Assembly: GCF_017742245.1 (NCBI RefSeq)
Contig: NZ_JAGHKO010000006.1
Coordinates: 146,682 to 210,681, forward strand
Length of the DNA: 64,000 nt
Direction: 5' to 3'
Origin: Niastella soli
GTDB lineage: Bacteria; Bacteroidota; Bacteroidia; Chitinophagales; Chitinophagaceae
The translations under genes were made by a program, and so were the position numbers. Numbering within the stretch: the first letter of the stretch is position 1; each line of letters begins with the position of its first letter. Of this stretch, positions 7,339 through 15,569 are shown in pieces. The notes under the pieces were generated by a model. That model had not been told where the DNA came from and made no database searches. It was given only the letters and a program-made list of their open reading frames with translations.

Positions 7339-7995
7339 ATGAAAGATATTGGTATCCGCCTTCGTGAATACAGGAGCCGGTCAAACACAAAGATGCCTGC
7401 TATTGCTTCGTCAACCGGTATCGCAAAGGAGACATTGTACAAATGGGAAAAAGGAACAAAGCCAAGTAGTATTGAAGAATATTATAAACTAAAGGGTTAC
7501 CTGGATAAGATGGAAGTTAGTCTGGATGAAGAGACCTTTGAACTCGTAAAACAACATCCGGCGACATTAAGAATTCCTCTGACCAGCTCAGGTCCTGCGA
7601 TTCCACAGTCTGATGGTAAAGCGGCCAGCGGCACAGTCATCTTTTCCAATAATGAACCGGAATTAATTGTTGATCGTATTAACGCCCCTTGTCTTGGTAC
7701 AGTGGAAGGATCTATTGAAGTTATTGGCAATAGCATGGAACCTACCTTTTACAATGGAAGCCGAATCGCAATAACCCGGCTCTCCGATATTCAATCTCTT
7801 ATTCCCGGCCAGTACTATTATGTTATCGACACTAATTGGCAGGGAATTGTCCGGCGGGTATATCCCGGCGAAAAGGAAAATAGTATCCGGCTGGTTGCTG
7901 ATAACCCTGACCAATTAAGGCATCCGCCCATTGAAAAAGGCCTGGACCATATAGCTGCCATTTTTAAAGTAGGTGCGGCATTAATTAAATTCTAA
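7339..7995 (+). CDS. HTH / S24 (LexA-CI-like) repressor
   Basis: This 218-aa protein has an N-terminal HTH (residues about 5-55, AIASSTGIAKETLYKWEKGT) and a C-terminal S24 peptidase-like domain (about 120-210). The serine nucleophile is present (Ser132 in VIGNSMEPTF). The position of the general-base lysine, which in LexA lies in TVKRF, reads VRRVY (Arg172), and no obvious Ala-Gly cleavage site is seen in the linker. It may therefore act as a dimerising repressor without autocleavage. It is probably the master regulator of the mobile element, 41 bp after the 130-aa gene and 17 bp before the 71-aa gene. Confidence 0.85.
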   Translation: MKDIGIRLREYRSRSNTKMPAIASSTGIAKETLYKWEKGTKPSSIEEYYKLKGYLDKMEVSLDEETFELVKQHPATLRIPLTSSGPAIPQSDGKAASGTVIFSNNEPELIVDRINAPCLGTVEGSIEVIGNSMEPTFYNGSRIAITRLSDIQSLIPGQYYYVIDTNWQGIVRRVYPGEKENSIRLVADNPDQLRHPPIEKGLDHIAAIFKVGAALIKF

Positions 7996-8012
7996 TCAAA
8001 ACTTATCCAATT

Positions 8013-8228
8013 ATGAAACTTAGTCAAAAGGCACTAAAAGCGATAAACAATCCCATCACCCGCCGTCGGTTGATGGATGCGCTGGGCTGTACTGAGTTCA
8101 CCATAGCCCGGTATATTCAAAAGAATAGCGATAATCTCACCAAAGCCGCTTCCATGAAGATTATCAGGGAAGTGATGGGATTGTCGGACAATGAAATATT
8201 AGAGGAATCGGTCACCAACACTGTTTAG
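8013..8228 (+). CDS. small HTH-like protein paired with element regulator (copy 1)
   Basis: This 71-aa protein, MKLSQKALKAINNPITRRRL then DALGCTEFTIARYIQKNSDN, has the shape of a small all-helical DNA-binding protein: a likely recognition helix in CTEFTIARYI and a following helix KAASMKIIREVMGLSDNEIL. A paralogue lies at 26881-27102 (about 80% identical by eye), in that case followed by a broken regulator gene. Linkage to a regulator gene in both cases suggests that they act together. The family is not one I can name. Confidence 0.7.
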   Translation: MKLSQKALKAINNPITRRRLMDALGCTEFTIARYIQKNSDNLTKAASMKIIREVMGLSDNEILEESVTNTV

Positions 8229-8272
8229 TCAGCTATCGGTTTAATAAAACTACTAGTCAGTACCATTACCAT

Positions 8273-8304
8273 AAAGCCCGGATGTTTCTACATCTGGGCT
8301 TTTT
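8273..8304 (+). terminator. hairpin terminator of the regulator operon
   Basis: AAAGCCCGGATG and CATCTGGGCTTTTT form a stem of about 10 bp with one G-T pair around TTTCTA, followed by a T run. It closes the three-gene operon that starts at 6905. Confidence 0.75.
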
Positions 8305-8396
8305 CATCGAAGTGATTTGTGAAGGATATTACAAATGATTACATTGCGGCATAATAAAGAATGATTTTTTTAGATTTAGCGTACTGACATATTGAT

Positions 8397-9035
8397 ATGA
8401 GTAGAATTTTCCTGATTTTTAGTTTGTTTATTTTTGTAAAATGTACCGATAGCATTGAATGTGGAAAGAATCTAAGTAATAACGCCATTGTAAAAGAAGG
8501 TCCTTTTATTCAAATGAAATTGAACGTGCAACCTTTCTCATCAGATTCCATAATGGTAAATGCTATAATAACCAATATTCGGAATAATGAGCTGGCAATT
8601 TATAAGCCAATGTTACCTTCTGATACAAGTAGATTAGAGCTTTTTAGTGTTTTGGAAAGGGAAAGTTATCATAATGTGGAATTTATAGGTCAAGATCAAC
8701 CGGATGGTGAAGAATACTTAAAATACGAAAATGGGGAACCGTCAATTTTTTTAGTTCCCAAAATGGATACTAGCAACTTCATTATCTTGCAACCCAGGCA
8801 GAGGTTGGTAATTGCTTCTAATCTTGCACATAAATTTAAATTTAAAAGATTCCTGAAAAAGGGCCAACGTGAATTTAAGTTGGTTTACTACAGATTTTGG
8901 CCATACATAATAAATGGAAAGCAGGTCACTGAAATCGATTCTTCTGATCATCAGGTTAAGCCTGTTTATTTTGTTGCCTCATTACCTGAAAATGACAATC
9001 CTGATTCAATGAGAGTTGCTTTTAGAATTCCATAA
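8397..9035 (+). CDS. hypothetical lipoprotein
   Basis: The N-terminus MSRIFLIFSLFIFVKCTDSIEC is a short signal with a lipobox-like cysteine (residue 16). The 212-aa product is rich in beta strands and contains IMVNAIITNIRNNELAIYKP and LQPRQRLVIASNLAHKF, which resembles small Ig-like or intrachain-sandwich surface proteins, but there is no motif that fixes a family. It is a single gene between the regulator operon terminator and the convergent mobilisation genes and looks like cargo. Confidence 0.65.
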   Translation: MSRIFLIFSLFIFVKCTDSIECGKNLSNNAIVKEGPFIQMKLNVQPFSSDSIMVNAIITNIRNNELAIYKPMLPSDTSRLELFSVLERESYHNVEFIGQDQPDGEEYLKYENGEPSIFLVPKMDTSNFIILQPRQRLVIASNLAHKFKFKRFLKKGQREFKLVYYRFWPYIINGKQVTEIDSSDHQVKPVYFVASLPENDNPDSMRVAFRIP

Positions 9036-9058
9036 ATTGTAAAAGTTAAGAATTGATT

Positions 9059-9092
9059 TAAGCCCGGACGTTTCCGCCCGGGCCATTTTAAC
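9059..9092. terminator. bidirectional hairpin between lipoprotein and relaxase genes
   Basis: GCCCGGACG and CGCCCGGGC form a GC-rich stem between two convergent genes, with A-rich and T-rich flanks suited to termination from either side. Confidence 0.55.
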
Positions 9093-9093
9093 T

Positions 9094-10416
9094 CTACAGT
9101 CGGTGCCTATGTTTTTTCTTTTTCTTGAGTTTCAACCATTCTGGCATTGCCTGATTCTCGACTTGTTCCGGTTTCATTAAAGTGGTCAACAAGTCGGCTG
9201 CTTTTTGCAAACCTTGTAGTTTTAAATCTTCCTCTAGTGTTCCACTTTTTAGAGGTGTGTCCTTGGAATGGTGTTTTGGGTTATTCTTCAAAGATTGGTA
9301 ATTGGATTTCTGCTGTATTTTTGGCTGTAGTTTTTCAATTTGCACCGGTAGTTGAGCCTGGCGCAAACAGCGTTCCTGGATGGCTTTGGCGCTATATTGT
9401 TTGCCCAGGTCGCTGCCATTAAAAACACACTGATTACGGCGATCAACGTATGTGATACCATATATCAGCCCCTTGTCGTTTTGCCGTAGTTCCATGGCTA
9501 TCCCTTCTTTTCTTAATAACTCCTTCAAATCAGGTATTGATACCGGTTTTAATAGAGCCAGGTCTATCGAGTTTTTTACCCGGATTTTAAAACCCTGTCG
9601 AAGCACCTCGTTTTTGGGATATAACTGTTCAAGTGTCTTCAATGTGGGCTTGTTGTAAAAAGCACTGGCTTTGATAGGCACGCCGATCTTGCTTCCGTTG
9701 GCATCCAGTACCCGGTAAACCAATCCGCCGTTTTTATTAATACGGGAACCCTCTTTGCCGGGGTCCGCCATAACATTGTATTGCTTCAGAACGGCATTTA
9801 ATTCCGGTAATGAAGTGTATTTGTACCGCCGGATCACATAATCCAATACGTTCTGGATAGCCCGCTTGGTTTCGGTTTTACCATATTCTACCCGTTTGGG
9901 TGTTACTACCAGTTGCTTCTTAAGCTGCTGTTTTTGATCCTGTTTATGGGATTCTGCCGGTACCAATTTGAATTCCTGTTCAATCGCTTTTCGCGCGTTT
10001 TCGGACTGGTTACGGCCGATATTATTCATGTCGATCCGCCGGCCATTTTGCTGGATGTTGGTGGAAACAATGTGGATGTGTTTGTGGCCCGCGTCTTTAT
10101 GTTCATAAACAAGGTAGGGCTGATTCCCGAATCCAATCTGTTGCATGTAGGTATCGGCAATGGCTGCCAGCTTTTCTTTGTTAAGCTGATCGGCGCCATC
10201 GAAATTCAGGGAGATGTGAATGCTGTTTGCTTTCACATTCTCGTTAAGTGCGGCCTGGTGTTCCAGCCTGCGCAGTTTATCAAAAAAGTTCAGCTTTTCC
10301 GTGTCCTTCGCATAGTTGGCGGAATGGATGCATTCAGCAACCCCCTGCTGAACTTTGTGCTCGTTATAATTGAGTGTATTGGAAAGGCTACTTCCTTTAA
10401 TTATTCTTGCAACCAT
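9094..10416 (-). CDS. relaxase / mobilisation nuclease
   Basis: This 440-aa protein has the N-terminal relaxase domain of Bacteroidota mobilisable elements. The metal-binding histidine triad is visible as GHKHIHIVSTN (His111, His113, His115), and a tyrosine candidate lies in TLNYNEHKV (Tyr17). Relaxases nick oriT and stay bound to the DNA 5' end during conjugal transfer driven by another element's secretion system. The C-terminal third is basic and low in structure, ending with a KKKKKHRHRL tail. It overlaps the upstream mobC-like gene by 16 bp, so the two are translated together. No conjugation pore genes are present, so the element is mobilisable rather than self-transmissible. Confidence 0.92.
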   Translation of the reverse strand: MVARIIKGSSLSNTLNYNEHKVQQGVAECIHSANYAKDTEKLNFFDKLRRLEHQAALNENVKANSIHISLNFDGADQLNKEKLAAIADTYMQQIGFGNQPYLVYEHKDAGHKHIHIVSTNIQQNGRRIDMNNIGRNQSENARKAIEQEFKLVPAESHKQDQKQQLKKQLVVTPKRVEYGKTETKRAIQNVLDYVIRRYKYTSLPELNAVLKQYNVMADPGKEGSRINKNGGLVYRVLDANGSKIGVPIKASAFYNKPTLKTLEQLYPKNEVLRQGFKIRVKNSIDLALLKPVSIPDLKELLRKEGIAMELRQNDKGLIYGITYVDRRNQCVFNGSDLGKQYSAKAIQERCLRQAQLPVQIEKLQPKIQQKSNYQSLKNNPKHHSKDTPLKSGTLEEDLKLQGLQKAADLLTTLMKPEQVENQAMPEWLKLKKKKKHRHRL

Positions 10417-10796
10417 TTGTCTGAAAATTTTGCGATGTTTATTTTAATAGTGTCTACATTTTTGACTACGTCCTGCGCCATTTGCGTATGGGTTAGTAGC
10501 CATATTTTTAACTCAGGATAATGTTGCATCGCATTCAATTTTCGGACAGCCTGGTTGAAGTTATTTCCGACAGCACTTAATTCGGATTTCAGTAGGATCA
10601 ATTCTGCCATAAAGGCATCCATAGATTGATCGCGGGTGAGGATGGTTACCTTACCCTGGAATAGTAGGTTTCTAACGTAGTCGCTCAGCTTTCGGCAGGT
10701 CGTTTTTTTATACCGGTTATTTAGCTGTTCGTACTCTTCCGGCGTTAGCCGGATGGTGACTTTTCTTGTTCTGTTTTTGTTGTTCGTTCTCTTCAT
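10401..10796 (-). CDS. MobC-like mobilisation accessory protein
   Basis: The start is taken at the ATG complement of 10794-10796 (MKRTNNKNRTRKVTIRLTPE), because the frame upstream covers the oriT-like repeats and has no coding character. The 131-aa protein has a ribbon-helix-helix opening (RKVTIRLTPEEYEQLNNRYK), followed by a region with LSDYVRNLLFQGKV and a C-terminal helical part with ELSAVGNNFNQAVRKLN, the GNN-N pattern of MobC family members. It binds near oriT and helps the relaxase to open DNA. Its gene overlaps the relaxase gene by 16 bp. Confidence 0.88.
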   Translation of the reverse strand: MKRTNNKNRTRKVTIRLTPEEYEQLNNRYKKTTCRKLSDYVRNLLFQGKVTILTRDQSMDAFMAELILLKSELSAVGNNFNQAVRKLNAMQHYPELKIWLLTHTQMAQDVVKNVDTIKINIAKFSDKWLQE

Positions 10797-10948
10797 ATTC
10801 TTTTCACATTTAAGATTAAAAAACAGGGTACGGTGGCTGTTGGGCTGTTCACCCCTGCCGACTTCGGAGGCAAGGGGCGAGATCGTTTGGGAGACTCTGT
10901 CGGACAAACGGACATCTCGCCGGGTGCAACAACGTGCAGCACCCTGAG

Positions 10949-10990
10949 CACTTTTTGTCGAACAAAAAGTGGCAACGCCTCTGGCGTTGC
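10949..10990. other. candidate oriT: adjacent inverted repeats
   Basis: Two perfect inverted repeats lie side by side, about 150 bp ahead of the mobC start: CACTTTTTGT-CGA-ACAAAAAGTG (10949-10971) and GCAACGCC-TCT-GGCGTTGC (10972-10990). Paired inverted repeats upstream of the mobilisation genes are typical for origins of transfer. The nick site cannot be assigned from sequence. Confidence 0.5.
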
Positions 10991-11264
10991 TCAAAATAGG
11001 CGCTTGTCTAAGGGATTGCCTCCAGGCTTTAATAGCGGCCTAAAACGCACGGGAAACCAGGGTGAGGAATTCTTTGGAAAGGATATAATTGAAGGTGATT
11101 TTTGCCTCTAAGCTCCTCTTGCTTTGCAGCTTTTTGCCGGCTAAATATTCAGTTGTTGAAGCCAATGCCAAGATTGAAAACACACCCATAAAATGTCCCT
11201 TCTTTTTATACCAATTCCAATGCTTCCGACTGCCAAAAGAACAGGGCTGGCCAAAAGAAAAAAA

Positions 11265-11600
11265 TCACTCATTGGAGACTGTTTGAGTGCTCATTAATTG
11301 CGTCACATCCTGCCACAGGAAATAGACGCGTGAACGCACCTTTACCGGCTTGATTTTTCCGACCTTGATCCACCCGTAAATGGTAGGTTTGGTGACCTGG
11401 AAAAGTGTGCAGAGTTCGGAGATCTTTAAAAGGGGTTTGTAGGTGAGGCCGGGTGTTTTTAGTACCGAACCTGGATCTGGTTTTCCCTTCTCCATTTTGG
11501 TTACCTCCTCCCGGATAATTTGCCTGATGTTTTGCCAATACTCAACAGGGTCATATGGAAATAACATGGGGGTATTTCCACTCTTCATTAGTTCTTGCAT
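11265..11600 (-). CDS. excisionase-like HTH protein
   Basis: This 111-aa protein carries a MerR/HTH_17-type winged helix in its C-terminal half: LLKISELCTLFQVTKPTIYG, WIKVGKIKPVKVRSRVYFL, then a short helix. Such proteins in Bacteroidota mobile elements are annotated as excisionase or helix-turn-helix domain proteins; they bend DNA at att sites and assist the integrase. The N-terminal half has IREEV and a lysine-rich linker. It lies upstream of the mob genes on the same strand, with the oriT region between. Confidence 0.8.
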   Translation of the reverse strand: MQELMKSGNTPMLFPYDPVEYWQNIRQIIREEVTKMEKGKPDPGSVLKTPGLTYKPLLKISELCTLFQVTKPTIYGWIKVGKIKPVKVRSRVYFLWQDVTQLMSTQTVSNE

Positions 11601-11761
11601 ACTCGTTACTTTTAGGCTTCGAAAATACTATCCTGAGTAGGCCAGAAAAAGGTAAGTATACTTAAATGTTGAATTTTTGCCAGTAAGTTTGCAATATGGG
11701 TTGGTTTGTAGAGGAGATACACTGAGAAGGTTGACGTTCGATTATTTTTAACGCTAATATT

Positions 11762-12094
11762 ATGACTTTGATAAACGACCTGATTATCGTTAAAGCACGA
11801 ATCTATCTTAAAACTTCCGAAGAAGGTGGCAGGAACACGGCCATTAAATCGGGTTATAGACCTAATCATGCTTTTGAACAACCAAAAGATATTAGAAACA
11901 TCCGCACATATGTCGGGGATATCCAGTTCGATGAGCAGGAGCTTATTCAACCAGGTGAAACAAAAGTTGTGACGGTAAGATTTCTACGAAACCCTACAGT
12001 TGAACAATATATAAAAGTCGGCCAACGATGGTTTATTTACGAAGTGCCAAGGTTGGTAGCTGAAGGTGAAATTTTAGAAATTGTACAATCTTAG
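11762..12094 (+). CDS. stand-alone EF-Tu domain 3 homologue
   Basis: This 110-aa protein reads as a free third beta-barrel domain of elongation factor Tu. Its ARIYLKTSEEGGRNTAIKSG and YRPNHAF segments align with the EF-Tu stretch with VY-L-KEEGGRHTPF and YRPQFYFR, and VGDIQF...IQPGETKVVTVRF corresponds to the EF-Tu sequence V-G-I-LP...PGD-V-M-V-L. There is no GTPase domain, so it cannot act as a factor itself. Possible roles (inference): binding tRNA, or competing with EF-Tu for ligands or toxins. It is a lone plus-strand gene between two minus-strand genes and has no visible partner. Confidence 0.7.
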   Translation: MTLINDLIIVKARIYLKTSEEGGRNTAIKSGYRPNHAFEQPKDIRNIRTYVGDIQFDEQELIQPGETKVVTVRFLRNPTVEQYIKVGQRWFIYEVPRLVAEGEILEIVQS

Positions 12095-12174
12095 GGGAAG
12101 TAAAAACCAAGCGGTACAAATCTTTTTCTTTTGCCCAGCAAACTTTTCCAAAGAAGTATTTTCTATTAGATTCT

Positions 12175-13008
12175 TTATTCCCTGAATTTAGATTCCAAAC
12201 TCTTCAATAAACTTATACCTGCCGAAAACTGCAATTCTTCAAAAAACGCATACACGTCATTAAACCGATTTTGGATCTCGGTTCTGAACCGATGTGATAG
12301 TTCCTGCTTTGGGCCTATAATTAGTTGTAGGCTGTCCTTTATGCCGCCCTGGTCTTTCCCGAATAGCTTCATAAGTTGGCCAGCGGTGACGTCGTTGCAT
12401 TGAAGAGCGTTCAGTCCAGCGGTTTTATAAAAGGCATAAAAAATTAGCACCTGGGAAAAAGTATGCATTTGTTTCTGGCGGCATTTAGGAATTTCATTTT
12501 GCAATGTAGCTAGTCGTTCCCGTTGACAAGTTATTTGATCCAACACATAACCGAGTTTCTCGTATTCGCCGGCAATTTGATTATTTAACCCTTTTTGTAA
12601 TTGATCTTTTATCAGCTCGTTTTGCCGGGATTCCAACTCAGCGGTGATGGTTTCCAGTTTGGGCAGATAGTCAGAAAAGAACCGGGGGGCATATTGTGTA
12701 ATGGTGATTATAGTAAAGCAAATAATGCCTGCCGTCAGAACACCTGCCAAGTAAAATTGATTAAGATGGGTATTAAATGGTAAGGTTACGACAATCGCCA
12801 ATGAATAAAGAGTAGCAAAATGTATCAAAACGTACCCAAACCAATACCTGGCTTTAAGTTTCTGGCGGGTGGCCTGTAATGCCCATCCTGGGTACATGGT
12901 TGTTAATTGGTGGTGGGTGATGGTAAACGTGGTGCCGATATAACGGCTGTCTAGCGGTAAGTCAAAGGTCAGGAGAGGGATCAACTGCGTCAGTTTCATG
13001 CTCTTCAT
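12175..13008 (-). CDS. hypothetical membrane protein with coiled coil
   Basis: This 277-aa protein has two membrane helices close to the N-terminus (WFGYVLIHFATLYSLAIVV and FYLAGVLTAGIICFTIITIT), then a long heptad-like helix (LPKLETITAELESRQNELIK on to GEYEKLGYVLDQI), and a C-terminal cytoplasmic domain with FGKDQGGIKDSLQLIIG. I do not recognise the family. A relic with the same 5' end and upstream region lies at 19879-20035, showing that the gene belongs to the repeated element backbone rather than being unique cargo. Confidence 0.65.
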   Translation of the reverse strand: MKSMKLTQLIPLLTFDLPLDSRYIGTTFTITHHQLTTMYPGWALQATRQKLKARYWFGYVLIHFATLYSLAIVVTLPFNTHLNQFYLAGVLTAGIICFTIITITQYAPRFFSDYLPKLETITAELESRQNELIKDQLQKGLNNQIAGEYEKLGYVLDQITCQRERLATLQNEIPKCRQKQMHTFSQVLIFYAFYKTAGLNALQCNDVTAGQLMKLFGKDQGGIKDSLQLIIGPKQELSHRFRTEIQNRFNDVYAFFEELQFSAGISLLKSLESKFRE

Positions 13009-13339
13009 AGTCTCTTTTTTTAAAGATACGAAATGCTATTTATCTTAAACGAATAGGCTTTATAATGCTAAATGAATTATTTGATTCAATTTGAATTGGT
13101 TTGATACCGGAAATTTCGGAAACAGGGGCGTTCCGTAAACAACGGATAAACCCACCTTACTTTGGTTACAGGGTGATACCAGCGTAATATATAATAGGTT
13201 TAGTAAAAACTGTATTTTAAAGAACATGATATCTATCTTTCTGATAAAATTCTGTAATTAAGTGGTGGTCCAATCTGAACAATTATTCCTCCAACTGCAC
13301 ACTTATCAACTTTTTATGAAAAAAAAATATTATTTGAAT
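13009..13339. other. intergenic region
   Basis: This stretch carries the divergent upstream regions of the 277-aa gene and the BACON lipoprotein gene. Apart from the 5' part shared with 19930-20035 and the promoter listed next, I see no ORF or fold. Confidence 0.5.
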
Positions 13340-13347
13340 TATCTTTG
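13340..13347 (+). promoter_or_regulatory. putative -7 box TATCTTTG of the BACON lipoprotein gene
   Basis: TATCTTTG fits TAnnTTTG exactly and lies 27 bp ahead of the ATG at 13374. A convincing -33 TTTG is not seen; TTTTTATG at about 13311 is the best candidate. Confidence 0.45.
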
Positions 13348-13373
13348 CCGCGTAATTCAAATCCTTTGAAAGT

Positions 13374-15056
13374 ATGAAAATTATTTACCCTAGCCCTTTG
13401 AAATGGCTGTTTCTTGCATGCCTGATATTACAATTAATAATATCGTGTAATAAGAAAAGCGACGCCATTAACGATACCGTTGATCCCCCTGCGTCGACAC
13501 CTATTTTAAAATTTACGCAACAAACGCTTTCCCTACTGCCTTATACCGGCGCTTCAGCAGATTTGGTAATTGAATCAAATGTTGACTGGCAGGTATCAAG
13601 TTCTCAAAATGATTGGTTACAGCTTAGCAAAACGTCGGGAAAAGGGAACGATACAATACATTTAACGGTAATAAAAGAAAATCTTACAACACAGACACGC
13701 ACAATAACCCTTAAAGCAGTGGCCACTGATGGATTGGAAGGCTTGCAATCGCAAATTATCATCGAACAAAAATTCATAAATGTACAATTGGTATCTGAAA
13801 GGGCTTACGGTGGAAGCAATTTTGATTATATATATACGATGGCGAAAGCAAACGATGGCGGGTTATTAATTGCAGGATCAACAGGCAGCCAGAGAAACGG
13901 CGATGTAGGGGCTCCTAATCATGGTGCTGAGGATTGTTGGATAGCCAGATTAAACAGTAACGGCGATACTGCCTGGACCCGTTCGATAGGTGGATCACTT
14001 AGTGAATATATTACCTCAGCTACAGCTACGGCGGATGGCGGATTTGCTGTGGCCGGCGCCACTTATAGTAGCCAAAGTGGCGATGTAAGGGCAGTAAATC
14101 ATGGCGGTGGAGATTGGTTTATAGTGAAATTGAAAAGCAATGGCGATACCCTTTGGACCAGGTTAGTTGGTGGCGTTAATCAGGATATTGCAAATGGAAT
14201 TACTACTACTGCTGATGGAGGAATTATTGTTGTTGGACAGACCTACAGTAACACCAATGAAAAGGATGCAATGGTTGTAAAATTCAATAGCAATGGTGAC
14301 ATAGTTTGGCAAAAGGTTGTTGGCGGAGTAGGGGCAGACAATGCTACTTCTGTAGCCGTCACTGCTAATGGATCAATACTGGTAGCGGGCTGGACTCTAG
14401 CTAACAATACCGGAGATATAGGGAACAATCATGGATCCGTTGATATGTGGGTGTTGAAATTATCCGGTAATGGCGACAAAATATGGAGTAAATTATATGG
14501 TGGTAAAGACGGAGATATGGCAAATGCTATTGCTGTGACACCCGATGACGGATTCATAATAGCAGGCAGCAGTAGCTCACTTGATCAGGATATTGTTGGT
14601 AAAAATCATGCACAAACCCAGACGGCTGGAGATGGATATATCGATATGTGGGTTGTAAAATTAAATCCCAGTGGGGACATAATCTGGTCAAATGCATTGG
14701 GAGGCCCCTATGACGATGACTGTTTGGGAGTAGCAGTTACTCCTGACGGTGGATGTATTGCGGTCGGCAAGGCATACGAGGTTGGTAGAGATATTGAAAA
14801 AATTCATGAGAACCCTGACTATTCGAAAATAACATCGGACTTTTGGGCCGTGAGGTTAAGCAATACAGGGAACAAATTATGGAGTAAAACATATGGCTCC
14901 TCAGAATCGGAAACTGCAAACTCGATTATTATAAATAAAGATAACAGTATTTATGTAGGGGGATATGCGTATGCGACATCCTCCGTTGCAAATGGAGATA
15001 GAAAATCAGCTCATGGAGCTGATGATGGCTGGCTTATAAAACTAAGTGATTTCTAA
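13374..15056 (+). CDS. BACON-domain lipoprotein with beta-propeller-type repeats
   Basis: This 560-aa lipoprotein has a signal ending at the lipobox LIISC (Cys25). A BACON domain follows (about 45-135; LTVIKENLTTQTRTITLKA is its typical final strand). From about residue 140 a repeat of roughly 50-58 residues occurs about seven times, with the pattern A-x-DGG-hh-AGxT-SxxGDV-xxNHG-D-W-hhKL-xxGDxxWxxxhGG; this is the delta-60 or bacterial propeller style. It is most likely exported to the outer surface and could bind glycans or proteins; BACON domains are thought to bind carbohydrate or mucin. It is the last gene of the mobile element, alone between its own promoter and terminator, so it looks like cargo. 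Confidence 0.85.
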   Translation: MKIIYPSPLKWLFLACLILQLIISCNKKSDAINDTVDPPASTPILKFTQQTLSLLPYTGASADLVIESNVDWQVSSSQNDWLQLSKTSGKGNDTIHLTVIKENLTTQTRTITLKAVATDGLEGLQSQIIIEQKFINVQLVSERAYGGSNFDYIYTMAKANDGGLLIAGSTGSQRNGDVGAPNHGAEDCWIARLNSNGDTAWTRSIGGSLSEYITSATATADGGFAVAGATYSSQSGDVRAVNHGGGDWFIVKLKSNGDTLWTRLVGGVNQDIANGITTTADGGIIVVGQTYSNTNEKDAMVVKFNSNGDIVWQKVVGGVGADNATSVAVTANGSILVAGWTLANNTGDIGNNHGSVDMWVLKLSGNGDKIWSKLYGGKDGDMANAIAVTPDDGFIIAGSSSSLDQDIVGKNHAQTQTAGDGYIDMWVVKLNPSGDIIWSNALGGPYDDDCLGVAVTPDGGCIAVGKAYEVGRDIEKIHENPDYSKITSDFWAVRLSNTGNKLWSKTYGSSESETANSIIINKDNSIYVGGYAYATSSVANGDRKSAHGADDGWLIKLSDF

Positions 15057-15151
15057 GTAAGAACCAAGAACGCTTCGCAATGGCATTGGATCAACCACAA
15101 GCTTTGCAAGTCGCGTTAAGTCTTCTAAATTTATTGAATCTAAGGGGTCAC

Positions 15152-15185
15152 AAAAGAAGGTTCACAGAATTGTGAGCCTTCTTTT
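15152..15185 (+). terminator. hairpin terminator of the BACON lipoprotein gene
   Basis: AAAAGAAGGTTCACA and TGTGAGCCTTCTTTT form a stem of 13-15 bp with one G-T pair around GAAT; it ends in a T run. Confidence 0.8.
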
Positions 15186-15448
15186 ATGGACGTACTCAAT
15201 TGACATTTCTTTTTATCAGTATATTCAGATTCTTTCGCACAGGCATTTTTGTCCGTATTTCTGAATGCTCGTAATTGAACACCATTTTCAGTCATGCCTC
15301 ATATCTTGGAATGGCCCATTTGCATGTAATCATATAAACAGTAGCCTACTGTAACCCTGGTGTTAGAATAAATAAAATTAAGCCTACCTTCGTAATGCCA
15401 ACGTCTACCTGAACAAACCCAGGTAAGAATAAGCCTCTCCAGCTCATT
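15186..15448. other. intergenic right end of the element
   Basis: No ORF or repeat that I can support lies here. It separates the last cargo gene from the right-end arm repeats. Confidence 0.4.
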
Positions 15449-15471
15449 GAATCGACCAAAAAATCGACCGA
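15449..15471 (+). repeat. paired GAATCGACC repeats (putative integrase arm sites, right end)
   Basis: GAATCGACCAA (15449-15459) and a one-mismatch copy AAATCGACCGA (15461-15471) have a 12-bp period and the same orientation as the pair at 1407-1430. They lie 46 bp before the right att repeat. This symmetry supports the element borders. Confidence 0.6.
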
Positions 15472-15516
15472 AAAAATAAATAGCTGATTTTACTGTAGAT
15501 ATAACGGCCGCACATA

Positions 15517-15533
15517 TCCCGTCCGGTCCGCAA
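15517..15533 (+). repeat. attR: second copy of tRNA-Asp 3' end
   Basis: TCCCGTCCGGTCCGCAA is identical to 1259-1275. The rest of the tRNA is absent, as expected for the distal border of an element inserted in a tRNA gene. The distance between repeats gives an element of about 14.26 kb. Confidence 0.85.
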
Positions 15534-15540
15534 GTAAGAA

Positions 15541-15569
15541 GGCTCTGATTAAATTCAGAGCCTTTTTTT
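15541..15569 (+). terminator. hairpin terminator next to attR
   Basis: GGCTCTGA (15541-15548) and TCAGAGCC (15555-15562) form an 8-bp stem followed by seven T. It may be the original tRNA-Asp terminator. The T run ends at the ATG of the next gene. Confidence 0.75.

Noticed and set aside
10793..10994. N-terminal extension of the MobC-like protein and overlapping ORFs in the oriT region
   Set aside because: The extension translates the inverted repeats and has no family likeness; ATG at 10796 fits the RHH start.
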